Of a DNA stretch of 64,000 nt, positions 9,155-18,253 are shown in pieces; positions within the stretch are counted from its first letter, which is position 1; the number at the start of each line of letters is the position of its first letter. The notes beneath the pieces are model-generated. The model was not told where the DNA came from and ran no database searches. It worked only from the letters and a program-made list of their open reading frames with translations. Origin of the DNA: Parvularculaceae bacterium. Its GTDB lineage: Bacteria > Pseudomonadota > Alphaproteobacteria > Caulobacterales > Parvularculaceae. The DNA lies in contig JAJFFV010000006.1 of the NCBI GenBank assembly GCA_021776475.1, forward strand, positions 558,001 to 622,000. Reading direction: 5' to 3'. The translations under genes and the position numbers were made by a program.

Positions 9155-9991
9155 ATGGCGTCAGCAAACCAAATTGACTGGCGCGCGGTATTTGCGAGCA
9201 AATTATTCAAGCGTATCATTATGATAGTTCTGCTGGCACCGATTGCGTTGGCGATTGTCTGGTATGGCGGCCGGTTGTTCTCGGCGTTGATCGCCTTCGC
9301 AAGCATCATGTTGATTTTTGAGTGGACACGGATAGTCGAGCGCACTGAGTTTTCGACGGCGTTTTATGTGCTGTCATTCACAGCAATCTTTTCGATCTTT
9401 TTGGCTGCTGGTGGATTTTATGAATTGGCTTATGGGGGGGCACTCCTTGGCGGCGCTGTCAGTGCTGTTTCAGAAAAACTAAAGGGACGCTCGTCCCAGT
9501 GGCCGCTGATTGGTGTTTTGTATCTGATCATCCCATGTATCGCATTCGTCTGGATCAGAAATGGCCCGGCTGCCGGGCGCAGCCTGAGCCTGCTGCTTTT
9601 GATAGCGGTATGGGCAACGGATATTGGCGCGTACATCTTTGGAAAGCTAATCGGTGGTCCGCGCATGGCACCGTCTATTTCACCCGGCAAAACCTGGGCC
9701 GGAACGTTTGGCGGAATCCTTACCTCAATGACTGGATGCGCGATGTTCGCCTTGTTTGCCTCCGATAATTGGCCGGTGTGGATTCTGGCGCTTATCGGGA
9801 TCAGCCTGTCAATTGCAACGGTCGTCGGCGATTTTGCGGAATCTGCGCTCAAACGATATTTTGGGATCAAGGATTCAGGCGGCTATATACCCGGCCATGG
9901 TGGTTTATTGGACAGGCTGGATGGTATGCTTTTCGCGACGGTAGCATTGGCATTGGTGCTCTACGTCTATAGTTTCCATGTCACGGGGTAA
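9155..9991 (+). CDS. cdsA: Phosphatidate cytidylyltransferase (CDP-diacylglycerol synthase)
   Basis: Makes CDP-diacylglycerol from CTP and phosphatidate at the inner membrane, the branch point for phospholipids. 278 residues with about seven hydrophobic segments. The C-terminal signature is clear: SPGKTWAGTFGG, then GDFAESALKRYFGIKDSG and PGHGGLLDRLDG. It starts six bases after uppS and its stop overlaps the region where dxr begins, so translation is probably coupled. Confidence 0.96.
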   Translation: MASANQIDWRAVFASKLFKRIIMIVLLAPIALAIVWYGGRLFSALIAFASIMLIFEWTRIVERTEFSTAFYVLSFTAIFSIFLAAGGFYELAYGGALLGGAVSAVSEKLKGRSSQWPLIGVLYLIIPCIAFVWIRNGPAAGRSLSLLLLIAVWATDIGAYIFGKLIGGPRMAPSISPGKTWAGTFGGILTSMTGCAMFALFASDNWPVWILALIGISLSIATVVGDFAESALKRYFGIKDSGGYIPGHGGLLDRLDGMLFATVALALVLYVYSFHVTG

Positions 9992-10002
9992 TGAGGCACA
10001 AT

Positions 10003-11250
10003 ATGACCGCTACACTGCAGCAAACAGAGCGCGAATTGGCGCCTCAGTTAAAAACGATCAAACCTCGCCGCGTGAGCATCCTGGGTTCCACCGGTTCTGT
10101 CGGTGTGAGCACACTTGAGCTGATCGATTTTGCCTGTTCAACTGGTAGTGCGCAACTGGAAATTGTGGCACTAACCGCCAATAGCAACGTCGAGTTGCTT
10201 GCACGGCAAGCGATCAAATATCGGGCGGCCTTTGTTGCCATCGCGGACGAAGGCCAATTTGCCGAGCTGTCCGAGTTGCTTTTTGGTACTGGGATCAAGT
10301 GTGGTGCTGGCACCACCGCGCTGATCGAAGCAGCTTCTTATCCAGCAGATTGGGTCATGGCGGCCATTGTGGGGGCCGCAGGTTTGCAGCCAACGCTCAC
10401 AGCGGCTCGAAGTGGTGCCGACATCGCGTTTGCCAACAAAGAATGTCTGGTTTGCGCTGGCGGCGTGTTCTTGGCAGCGATGCGAGAGGGCGGCGGACGG
10501 TTGCTCCCGGTGGACTCAGAGCACAACGCTATCTTTCAGGTTTATGATTTTGAGCGACCTGAGCGCATCACACGACTGTTACTGACTGCGTCAGGGGGCC
10601 CGTTCAGAACATGGACGCAGGCTCAGATGGCTAACGTTACAGTTGAGCAGGCCGTTGATCATCCGAACTGGTCTATGGGCGCCAAGATCTCCGTCGACAG
10701 TGCAACGATGATGAACAAAGGGCTGGAAGTCATTGAAGCTGCTAGGCTTTTTCCAACCCCAGCCAACAAGATAGAAGTAGTGGTTCACCCCCAGTCAGTT
10801 ATTCATTCGATGGTTGAGTATGTGGATGGTTCGGTGCTCGCCCAGATGGGCACACCAGATATGCGTACGCCAATTGCCTCAGCCTTGGCATGGCCCGATA
10901 GAGTAGAATCGCCTAGCACCAAGCTTGATTTTGGATCGCTTGGTGAACTCAGTTTTGAGATTCCCGATGAAACAAAATTTCCCGCGTTAAGGATCGCACG
11001 TCAGGCCTTGGACATTGACGGGCTGGCACCGACGGTCCTGAATGCCGCTAATGAATTGGCGGTGGCGGCCTTTCTGAATCGTCATCTAAAATTTCTGGAC
11101 ATTAGCCATGTCACAGAGCAGGTTTTGGCATCGTTTGACTTCGGCTCCACAGCAGCTTTCGGTGCCGAGCTGTTACTGGAGGATGTTCTGGAAACTGACA
11201 CAGAAGCACGCCATAAAGCTGCTGAAGAAATCAGAAAACACATGATCTGA
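10003..11250 (+). CDS. dxr: 1-deoxy-D-xylulose 5-phosphate reductoisomerase
   Basis: Converts DXP to MEP with NADPH, the committed step of the MEP isoprenoid pathway (IspDF is encoded at 53-54 kb in this window). Motifs: VSILGSTGSVGVSTLELI (NADPH binding), FANKECLVCAGG, PVDSEHNAIFQ, ASGGPFRTW, NWSMGAKISVDSATMMNKGL and QMGTPDMRTPIA. An ATG at 9991 overlaps the cdsA stop, but GAGG at 9993-9996 lies six bases before ATG 10003, which I prefer; the product is then 415 residues. The upstream start would add MRHN only. Confidence 0.96.
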   Translation: MTATLQQTERELAPQLKTIKPRRVSILGSTGSVGVSTLELIDFACSTGSAQLEIVALTANSNVELLARQAIKYRAAFVAIADEGQFAELSELLFGTGIKCGAGTTALIEAASYPADWVMAAIVGAAGLQPTLTAARSGADIAFANKECLVCAGGVFLAAMREGGGRLLPVDSEHNAIFQVYDFERPERITRLLLTASGGPFRTWTQAQMANVTVEQAVDHPNWSMGAKISVDSATMMNKGLEVIEAARLFPTPANKIEVVVHPQSVIHSMVEYVDGSVLAQMGTPDMRTPIASALAWPDRVESPSTKLDFGSLGELSFEIPDETKFPALRIARQALDIDGLAPTVLNAANELAVAAFLNRHLKFLDISHVTEQVLASFDFGSTAAFGAELLLEDVLETDTEARHKAAEEIRKHMI

Positions 11251-11299
11251 CTTTGTGGTAACCTAAACCTGATCAGGACCGGACGGGATCTTTTTGACT

Positions 11300-12568
11300 A
11301 TGATTGTTAGCCTGGCGATTACCATCATCTCATTTCTGGTGCTGTTGTCCTTCATCGTATTTTTTCACGAGTTGGGTCATTTTCAGGTCGCGCGCTGGTG
11401 CGGCATACGCGTAGATGTGTTTTCTATCGGATTTGGTCCGATTTTGCTCAAACGGACCGACAGACATGGAACAGAGTGGCGGATTAGTGCCCTGCCGCTT
11501 GGTGGATTTGTCAAATTTTTCGGAGATGCCGGACCGGCGTCAAACCCGTCCGCGGAAATCTCAGAAGAAAAAAAACACGGGAAAGAAGCCGACAATGACG
11601 GCGCTGGCCCGGGAATGACCCAGTTTCCCAAAGTCAGCGAAAAAGACCGGTTGGTGTCAAGCCTAACTGAAGAAGAAAAAGCCGTCTGTTTTCACTTCAA
11701 ACCGTTATGGCAGCGAGCAGCTGTTGTCGCAGCTGGCCCGATCGCAAACTTCATCTTGGCGATTGTTATCTTTGCCACGCTCCTCATGGCCGTTGGCAAA
11801 ACGATAGCTGAAGCTAAAATATCAGATATCACAGAAGGATCGCCCGCTGCCGAAGCAGGATTTATCCCGGGCGACAAAATCGTTAGTATCAACGGCAAAC
11901 AGGTGAACGATTGGAGTGATCTCACCCAGACGGTGAAATTGAGTACCGGCGAAGAGTTGGCATTTATGGTCGAGCGTGACGGCACCTTGTTAACTCTGAT
12001 CGCAACACCCGTCCGCAAGGAATTGCCGGACAGGTACGGCAACCCAGTCAGCGCCGGCTACTTAGGAGTGAGTTCTACCGGCGATTACACGTTTGAGCGG
12101 TACGGACCCATCAAAGCCGTTGGAACCGCAACCGTAACAGTGGGTGAGATGATCGGTCTGACGGTCAAGTTCCTCGGACGCATTATTCGCGGGAAAGAGG
12201 ACTTGTCTCAGCTCGGCGGCCCAGTCAAAATAGCTAAATATGCCGGACAGTCGTCAATGTCAGGGTTTGATGAAGCAATACCAAAAGAGGTCAGTCTTGG
12301 ACGCCGACTTTTGATCAGTTTGGTAGATTTCGTTCAGATTGCCGCCATGATCTCCGTAAGCGTTGGCTTCCTGAATTTGCTGCCTGTGCCAGTTTTGGAC
12401 GGTGGTCACCTGGTATTTTATGCCTATGAGGCCGTTGCAGGTCAGCCACTCAGCGAAGGTTTACAAGCTGTAAGCTTCAAAATCGGGATTGTTCTTTTGC
12501 TGTCCTTGATGGTATTCGTGACTTGGAATGACGTAACCCAGGAATTTTTCTCGAAGATGACCGGGTAG
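11300..12568 (+). CDS. rseP: RIP metalloprotease RseP (site-2 protease)
   Basis: Inner-membrane zinc protease that cuts anti-sigma factors and leftover signal peptides within the membrane. The zinc motif HELGHF is in the first helix (FFHELGHFQVARWCGI) and the second active-site motif LDGGHL is near the C-terminus. A PDZ domain (SPAAEAGFIPGDKIVSINGK) lies between. Between the first helix and the PDZ part is an acidic, charged insert of about 45 residues (EEKKHGKEADND onward), longer than in the Escherichia coli protein but common in this class. ATG 11300 gives 422 residues; a TTG six bases earlier is possible. Position between dxr and bamA is canonical. Confidence 0.95.
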   Translation: MIVSLAITIISFLVLLSFIVFFHELGHFQVARWCGIRVDVFSIGFGPILLKRTDRHGTEWRISALPLGGFVKFFGDAGPASNPSAEISEEKKHGKEADNDGAGPGMTQFPKVSEKDRLVSSLTEEEKAVCFHFKPLWQRAAVVAAGPIANFILAIVIFATLLMAVGKTIAEAKISDITEGSPAAEAGFIPGDKIVSINGKQVNDWSDLTQTVKLSTGEELAFMVERDGTLLTLIATPVRKELPDRYGNPVSAGYLGVSSTGDYTFERYGPIKAVGTATVTVGEMIGLTVKFLGRIIRGKEDLSQLGGPVKIAKYAGQSSMSGFDEAIPKEVSLGRRLLISLVDFVQIAAMISVSVGFLNLLPVPVLDGGHLVFYAYEAVAGQPLSEGLQAVSFKIGIVLLLSLMVFVTWNDVTQEFFSKMTG

Positions 12569-12595
12569 TAGCGTTCAAAACAAAAAGGGTATGAA

Positions 12596-15148
12596 ATGAG
12601 TTCAATTGGGTGGGGCAAATCAATGCAGCCAGGTAAAGTAGTCAAAGCAGCCTTTTCAGGTGTTCTGGCCGCGACCGCTGCGCTGTCTTTTGCAGCTATA
12701 AATGTTGGAATTTCAGGCGTCGCTTACGCGCAGGCGCAAGGCGGCATTCTCATTCAGCAGGTTCTCGTTCGAGGTAATCAGCGCATCGAAGCTGATACTG
12801 TGCGCTCTTATCTTGTTGTTCAGCCCGGATCACGGGTTGACCAACAATCTCTGGACGTTGCTCTAAAAACGCTTTTCGGTACCGGGCTTTTCGAAGATGT
12901 CAATGTCAGCTTGAATGATGCAGTCTTGCTCGTTGAGGTGAAAGAAAACCCCATCGTCAACAGGGTGATATTTGAGGGCAACAAGCGCACAAAAGAGGAC
13001 AAGTTCACAGAAGAGATTCAACTTGCGCCGCGCGCTATTTACACCAAGGCCAAGGTCCAATCGGATTTGCAGCGCGTTATCGAAGTTTATCGGCGGTCAG
13101 GTCGTTTTGCTGCAGCCGTAACTCCAAAGATCGTTGAGCTCCCGCAAAACCGCGTCGATGTTATTTATGAAATAGACGAAGGTCCGGTCACTGGCGTTGC
13201 CAAAATCAATTTCTCCGGCAATGAGAAATTTTCGAACTCGCAACTGAATGACGTTGTTCTTACTGCCGAAAGCAGGTGGTGGAACATCTTTGAGAGCAAC
13301 GACAATTATGATCCGGATCGCCTGGAATATGATCGCGAGCTATTGCGTCAATTCTACACAAAACAGGGGTATGCTGATTTTCAAGTAGTGTCTGCGATCG
13401 CCGAGCTGACGCCGGACCGCGAAGATTTTTTCATTACGTTTCAGGTTGAAGAAGGCCCAGAGTACAATTTTGGCAAAATAGACGTCAAAACGACACTTTC
13501 CAAAATCAATTCCGAACTTCTTGAATCAAGCTTGCCAATCAGGCCGGGTTCCACGTTCAACAGCGAGCTAATCGAAAACGCGACTGAGTCGATCACCTAT
13601 GCAACGGGTATTTCAGGTTACGCTTTTGTTGACGTTAACCCAAGATTGAAGCGCAACGTTGAAGCAAAGACGGTCGATATTACCTTTGAAGTGAACGAGG
13701 GACCGCGCGTTTACGTTGAACGGATCAATATTGGTGGCAATACAAGGACGCTCGATACTGTCATCCGCCGTGAGATGCGGGTAGCCGAAGGAGATGCGTT
13801 TAACCGTGTTCTCGTCGATCGTTCACAGCGGCGGGTCAATGGTCTTGGTTTCTTTGGTCAAGTCGAAATTAATGAATTAGCCGGTTCAGCGCCGGATCGC
13901 ACGATCCTCGATGTTCAGGTCCAGGAACAGTCAACCGGTTCCTTCTCCGTTGGTGCGGGGATTTCCTCGACCGACAACTTTATTGCCAACCTCGCGATTT
14001 CCGAGAGAAACCTTCTCGGTCGCGGACAATTTTTGCAATTGGATCTAAGGGCGAGTTCACGAACACGGCAAGCAAATCTGCGTTTCCGTGAACCTTACTT
14101 CTTGGGGCGCAACCTAGCGGCAGGTTTTGATATTTTTAACAGCAATGTCGATTTTCAGGAATCTGGGTTCGTCAGAGATAGTTTGGGTGCAGGCGTTAAC
14201 GTCAGTTTTCCTGTATCTGAATCCGGCCGTCTTGGACTTAATTACACGATCCGCAACGATGACGTTTTAATTGAAACAGGTGGCAACCAGTTTGTGAATG
14301 TGAACCTAGATCCGACCTCTGTTCTCATTCCAGGCGCCACCCCCCGGTCCGTGACCTTGGACGGCTCCGGCCAAAACCTTGTAGTTGCTGATTTCTGCGA
14401 TTTCATCATCAATCAGCTGGAATCGACTTGTGAGTCCAGAGGCCAGTTTTTGACGTCGGCGCTTGGCTACAGCCTTTCGTACAACAAATTGAACGATCCG
14501 TTCTTCCCAAGCCGCGGCTGGCGAGTGGGTTTCAGCCAGGTGTTTTCCGGGTTAGGAGGAGATGTCCAAAATCTCAAATCTCAGCTCCAGGCCGCATACT
14601 ACAGACCGTTGCCCTTCGATATGGTAGGGACCGTGAAAATGGACATTGGTTATGTCGATGGCTGGTCCGATGACAATGTGCGCATTTCGGATCGCTTTTT
14701 CCGGGGCGCCTCATCTTTCCGTGGTTTCGAAGTTGCTGGGGTCGGCCCACGACGGGTTTTTGATCAAAGTGTTCCAGGTGGCTCCAGAGGCCGGGCCTTG
14801 GGCGGCAAAGCTTATGCCGTCGGTACGCTTGAGGCTCTGGTGCCGCTGCCGTTGCCGGAAGAGTATGGGATCCGAACAGCATTATTCACAGATTTTGGTA
14901 CCGTCGGTATTATCGACGAGGCGAGCAAAGGGCTGAATAATGATGTTACTCAGTTCGTTGATTTTGATGGGGATGGAATTTTTGATGCACCGGTTCAGGA
15001 CGATCTGTCGATACGCGTTTCCGCCGGTCTTTCGATCAATTGGCGCTCGCCATTTGGGCCGGTTCAAATCGATTTATCTGAAGTGTTGATTAAGGAAGAT
15101 TACGATCAAGAAGAGGGTTTCAGGTTTAGTGCCGGGGGCCAGTTCTAA
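12596..15148 (+). CDS. bamA: Outer membrane protein assembly factor BamA
   Basis: Core of the BAM complex that folds beta-barrel proteins into the outer membrane. 850 residues. A signal peptide ends near residue 46 (GVAYA before QAQGG); five POTRA domains follow, each with the GN(x)R/K pattern (VRGNQRIEADT, FEGNKRTKEDK, FSGNEKFSNSQ, IGGNTRTLDTV). The 16-strand barrel contains the lid-lock motif SSFRGFE near residue 700 and ends in Phe (FSAGGQF), as BAM substrates do. ATG 12596 follows AAGGG; an in-frame ATG at 12623 is also preceded by GGGG. A Cys-containing loop (VADFCDFIINQLESTCE) may form an extracellular disulfide. Confidence 0.97.
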   Translation: MSSIGWGKSMQPGKVVKAAFSGVLAATAALSFAAINVGISGVAYAQAQGGILIQQVLVRGNQRIEADTVRSYLVVQPGSRVDQQSLDVALKTLFGTGLFEDVNVSLNDAVLLVEVKENPIVNRVIFEGNKRTKEDKFTEEIQLAPRAIYTKAKVQSDLQRVIEVYRRSGRFAAAVTPKIVELPQNRVDVIYEIDEGPVTGVAKINFSGNEKFSNSQLNDVVLTAESRWWNIFESNDNYDPDRLEYDRELLRQFYTKQGYADFQVVSAIAELTPDREDFFITFQVEEGPEYNFGKIDVKTTLSKINSELLESSLPIRPGSTFNSELIENATESITYATGISGYAFVDVNPRLKRNVEAKTVDITFEVNEGPRVYVERINIGGNTRTLDTVIRREMRVAEGDAFNRVLVDRSQRRVNGLGFFGQVEINELAGSAPDRTILDVQVQEQSTGSFSVGAGISSTDNFIANLAISERNLLGRGQFLQLDLRASSRTRQANLRFREPYFLGRNLAAGFDIFNSNVDFQESGFVRDSLGAGVNVSFPVSESGRLGLNYTIRNDDVLIETGGNQFVNVNLDPTSVLIPGATPRSVTLDGSGQNLVVADFCDFIINQLESTCESRGQFLTSALGYSLSYNKLNDPFFPSRGWRVGFSQVFSGLGGDVQNLKSQLQAAYYRPLPFDMVGTVKMDIGYVDGWSDDNVRISDRFFRGASSFRGFEVAGVGPRRVFDQSVPGGSRGRALGGKAYAVGTLEALVPLPLPEEYGIRTALFTDFGTVGIIDEASKGLNNDVTQFVDFDGDGIFDAPVQDDLSIRVSAGLSINWRSPFGPVQIDLSEVLIKEDYDQEEGFRFSAGGQF

Positions 15149-15212
15149 AGCTGGCATGAAATTTTCAATTAATTGGAGTGGGGCAACCTTTTTGGGACAG
15201 GTAGGTGACAAG

Positions 15213-15812
15213 ATGAGTAGTAAATCAGTGTTTAATTTCGTGGGGCTTGGGGCAGCAATCCTGTTCGGAGCGGTAGGCGTATTTCAGTACTTTGCACCGG
15301 CTGTGGCGCAAACCGACAGCAATGGGCCGGTTATCTTGATTGTTGATCAAGCTCGTCTCATTGGCACGTCGAAAGCTGGCAAGTCCATCGCGGAGCAAAT
15401 GAAAAGTCTGCAGGACACTGCAAACAAACAACTGGAATCCGAGATTGGTCGTATTATTAAAGAGACCGAAGAGTTGAAATCCAAACAAGGCTCGATGGGA
15501 GACAAAGCCTACCTTGATCAGGCTAAGAAACTGGCGCTTCAGCAAAACAACATTCCTGTTCTGCGAGACATCAAAGTTCGTGAGCTTAGCCTGTCCGAGC
15601 AAAAAGCGATCGGCGAGGTATCAAAAGTGATGCGTCCCATCCTGGAAGAAATTGTTAATGCGCGCGGTGCGACGGTCCTGCTGGACAGATCCGCTGTGAT
15701 GTATGCCTCAACCGATACTGATATTACCGACGAAGTTTTGACCAAACTTGATGCGAAAATCACATCAGTAAAAGTAGAACAAGTGTCCTTGGTTAAGGAT
15801 CAACAGAAGTAA
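15213..15812 (+). CDS. skp: Periplasmic chaperone Skp/OmpH family
   Basis: Periplasmic holdase that carries unfolded outer membrane proteins to BAM. 199 residues from ATG 15213, which follows AGGTG and opens a good signal peptide (GLGAAILFGAVGVFQYFAPA, cut after AVA before QTD). The mature part begins ILIVDQARLIGTSKAGKSI and continues as a long charged helix (EQMKSLQDTANKQLESEI) that forms the coiled-coil arms in Skp. The frame is open upstream into the bamA end (GTG 15129, ATG 15156), but those starts would bury the signal peptide. A strong terminator follows. Confidence 0.9.
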   Translation: MSSKSVFNFVGLGAAILFGAVGVFQYFAPAVAQTDSNGPVILIVDQARLIGTSKAGKSIAEQMKSLQDTANKQLESEIGRIIKETEELKSKQGSMGDKAYLDQAKKLALQQNNIPVLRDIKVRELSLSEQKAIGEVSKVMRPILEEIVNARGATVLLDRSAVMYASTDTDITDEVLTKLDAKITSVKVEQVSLVKDQQK

Positions 15813-15830
15813 TAACTGAAAATTCCTAGA

Positions 15831-15861
15831 AAAAAGCCCGTCAACTCTGACGGGCTTTTTT
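15831..15861 (+). terminator. Intrinsic terminator after skp
   Basis: AAAAAGCCCGTCA (15831-15843), loop ACTC, TGACGGGCTTTTTT (15848-15861). The 13-bp perfect stem with a T-run lies 18 bases after the skp stop and 70 before lpxD, so the lipid A genes that follow probably also have their own promoter. Confidence 0.93.
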
Positions 15862-15930
15862 GTCGCACTGGCTTTCGCGCACCAAAATATTGTACTAGGA
15901 CTTGTGAACTCGATCGGAAGCTTCTCCGTC

Positions 15931-16959
15931 ATGATTGACCCACGGTTTTACAAAACAAACGCGCCTCTACCGATTGCGGATATTGCGACTCTCACGTCTT
16001 CGGTCGCTCTGGGTGAGATCGATTCGGACAGGGTGATCACGACAGTTGCGTCTCTTTCGGACGAAGATCTGAGCTCTGCTGCAGTATTCATGACTGATGC
16101 AAAATACCTCGATAAGAAGGTAAATAGTCATCCGGCAGTTTGCTTTGTTTCTTCCAAAATAAGCGAGCAAGCGAAGTTAGCTCCCATTCTGTCACAGTCT
16201 ATTATTTTTGAAACCAAAAATCCCAAAGCAGGGTTCGCTCTGATCGCTGATTATCTGCACTGGAGCATTTCTGAAAAAATTGGGTACGGCAATCAGGACA
16301 ACTCTGATGTTGATGATAACGCGGTCCTTCATGAGTCGGTCGTCGTTGGTGCTGGTGCATATATTGGTCCGGAGGCAACTATTGGTCCAAACTCAGTAAT
16401 AGGGCCGGGGGTGATTGTTGGCGAGCGAACCTGTATTGGTGCCAATGTCACGATTACACACGCGATTATCGGCAAAGACTGCCGGGTACTGGCCGGTGCA
16501 ACTATCGGTGAGGCAGGTTTCGGATTTACTTTGCATGAAGGTAAACAAATTCGTGTACCCCAGTTAGGTCGCGTCATTCTTGGAGACGAAGTAGAAATCG
16601 GTTCTAATACAACAATCGATCGTGGCACCCTTTCGGACACCGTCATTGGCAATCAGACAAAAATCGATAATCTGGTTCAGATCGCCCACAATGTGAAAGT
16701 CGGGGAGAGGTGCGCGTTTGCCTCGCAAACTGGGATATCCGGCAGCGCGATCATAGGTGATGACGTGCAGATGGGTGGCAGGGTTGGTATAATGGATCAT
16801 ATGGTTGTAGGAGATGGCGCTACTATCATGGCACTTTCGGCGCCGCTGAAAAATGTTCCGCCCAACGAAAAATGGGGGGGGATCCCGGCGAAGCCGGCAC
16901 GCCAATGGTTCAGAGAGCTGGCGGCGATCTCAAAACTTGGAAAAAGCAAGCGCGGATAA
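15931..16959 (+). CDS. lpxD: UDP-3-O-acylglucosamine N-acyltransferase
   Basis: Adds the N-linked hydroxyacyl chain to UDP-3-O-acyl-glucosamine, the third lipid A step. 342 residues from ATG 15931, whose MIDPRFYKTNAPL matches the family start; a GTG at 15904 would add nine residues. The N-terminal uridine-binding domain is followed by many left-handed beta-helix hexapeptide repeats (IGPEATIGPNSVIGPGVIVG, IGDDVQMGGRVGI). The catalytic-histidine region reads QIAHNVKVG. It starts the compact lpxD-fabZ-lpxA-lpxI-lpxB unit. Confidence 0.96.
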   Translation: MIDPRFYKTNAPLPIADIATLTSSVALGEIDSDRVITTVASLSDEDLSSAAVFMTDAKYLDKKVNSHPAVCFVSSKISEQAKLAPILSQSIIFETKNPKAGFALIADYLHWSISEKIGYGNQDNSDVDDNAVLHESVVVGAGAYIGPEATIGPNSVIGPGVIVGERTCIGANVTITHAIIGKDCRVLAGATIGEAGFGFTLHEGKQIRVPQLGRVILGDEVEIGSNTTIDRGTLSDTVIGNQTKIDNLVQIAHNVKVGERCAFASQTGISGSAIIGDDVQMGGRVGIMDHMVVGDGATIMALSAPLKNVPPNEKWGGIPAKPARQWFRELAAISKLGKSKRG

Positions 16960-16977
16960 GTTTATTGGAGCAAAAAT

Positions 16978-17454
16978 ATGCCCGACACTGACAAACATGA
17001 TTATCTGGAGCCGATGGATATACTCAAATTGATGGATATATTGCCACATAGATACCCCATGCTTTTGGTCGATCGAATTATCAATATCACGGAGAATGAC
17101 GGGGCGACAGGGATCAAGAATGTGACCATCAACGAGCCGTTTTTCCAGGGACATTTTCCTGGTAAACCAGTTATGCCAGGTGTGCTGATTATCGAATCAA
17201 TGGCACAAACAGCCGCTGCCTATACCGCTTATGCTGGTAATGTAAATACTGAAGGAAAAATAATTTTGTTCATGGGGCTCGACAAAGTGAAATTTCGCAA
17301 GCCTGTGATACCCGGCGATCAGCTCAAAATTCATGTCTCTATCACACAAAAACGGCCACCCGTTTGGAAATATGAGAGCAGAGCAACTGTTGATGGCCAA
17401 GTCGTCGCCGAAGCAAGTTACAAGGCCATGTTGGCGGATCCGGAGAGCGTTTGA
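16978..17454 (+). CDS. fabZ: 3-hydroxyacyl-[acyl-carrier-protein] dehydratase FabZ
   Basis: Dehydrates beta-hydroxyacyl-ACP in fatty-acid elongation, competing with LpxA and LpxD for hydroxyacyl-ACP. 158 residues, hot-dog fold. LPHRYPMLLVDRI and FFQGHFPGKPVMPGVLIIES are diagnostic, with catalytic H59 and E73. GGAG precedes ATG 16978. The gene sits between lpxD and lpxA, its usual place; its stop lies two bases before the lpxA start. Confidence 0.97.
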   Translation: MPDTDKHDYLEPMDILKLMDILPHRYPMLLVDRIINITENDGATGIKNVTINEPFFQGHFPGKPVMPGVLIIESMAQTAAAYTAYAGNVNTEGKIILFMGLDKVKFRKPVIPGDQLKIHVSITQKRPPVWKYESRATVDGQVVAEASYKAMLADPESV

Positions 17455-17456
17455 TA

Positions 17457-18251
17457 ATGCCGACCGGTAATATTCATGCAACCGCTATTGTTGAGGAAGG
17501 CGCAAAAATAGCGCCGTCTGTCGTTATTGGGCCATACTGTCAGGTTGGTGCAAACGTTAGCCTAGAGGAGGATGTTCTTCTGACAAGCCATGTTGTGATT
17601 GATGGACACACGACGGTAGGTGCACGAACAAAAATTTCACCTTTTGCTGTCTTGGGTAGCCCGCCCCAACATCTTGGTTACAAAGGCGAGGACACCAAGC
17701 TCATCATCGGTGCTGACAACACTATCCGCGAACATGTGACGATGAATCCTGGAACCGTCGCCGGACGAGGGCAGACGATTATCGGCAATAACTGTTTGTT
17801 TATGGCTGCTACACATGTAGCGCATGACTGTATTGTCGGAAATAATATAATCATGGCAAATAATGCTACGCTTGGCGGGCACGTGATCATCCAGGATTTT
17901 GTTTTCATGGGTGGGATGTCTGCAGTACATCAATTTTGCCGCGTCGGAATTTTTTCGTTTGTTGGCGCGGCCGCCCTCGTAACGGCTGATGTTATTCCGT
18001 ACGGTTCGGTTATTGGGAATCACGCCCGCCTTGAAGGACTAAATATAGTTGGCATGAAGCGACGCAACACGCCGCGGCCTGTCATTCACGATATTCGGGC
18101 CGCGTATCGGTTGCTGTTTGCTCAAGAAGGAACCTTGCAGGAACGAATTGAGGACGTCGCTGAAATGTTCAAACACCGTTCGGAAGTTATGACAATAATC
18201 GATTTCATTAAAACCGACAGTTCCAGGCCGCTTTGTATACCAAGAGGATAG
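17457..18251 (+). CDS. lpxA: UDP-N-acetylglucosamine O-acyltransferase
   Basis: First step of lipid A synthesis: transfers a 3-hydroxyacyl group from ACP to UDP-GlcNAc. 264 residues of left-handed beta-helix (IHATAIVEEGAKIAPSVVIG), with the catalytic histidine in MAATHVAHDCIVGN and the C-terminal helical part after GLNIVGMKRRN. ATG 17457 is used rather than the in-frame TTG at 17451; GGAG inside the fabZ end is 11 bases upstream, consistent with translational coupling. Confidence 0.97.
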   Translation: MPTGNIHATAIVEEGAKIAPSVVIGPYCQVGANVSLEEDVLLTSHVVIDGHTTVGARTKISPFAVLGSPPQHLGYKGEDTKLIIGADNTIREHVTMNPGTVAGRGQTIIGNNCLFMAATHVAHDCIVGNNIIMANNATLGGHVIIQDFVFMGGMSAVHQFCRVGIFSFVGAAALVTADVIPYGSVIGNHARLEGLNIVGMKRRNTPRPVIHDIRAAYRLLFAQEGTLQERIEDVAEMFKHRSEVMTIIDFIKTDSSRPLCIPRG

Positions 18252-18253
18252 CT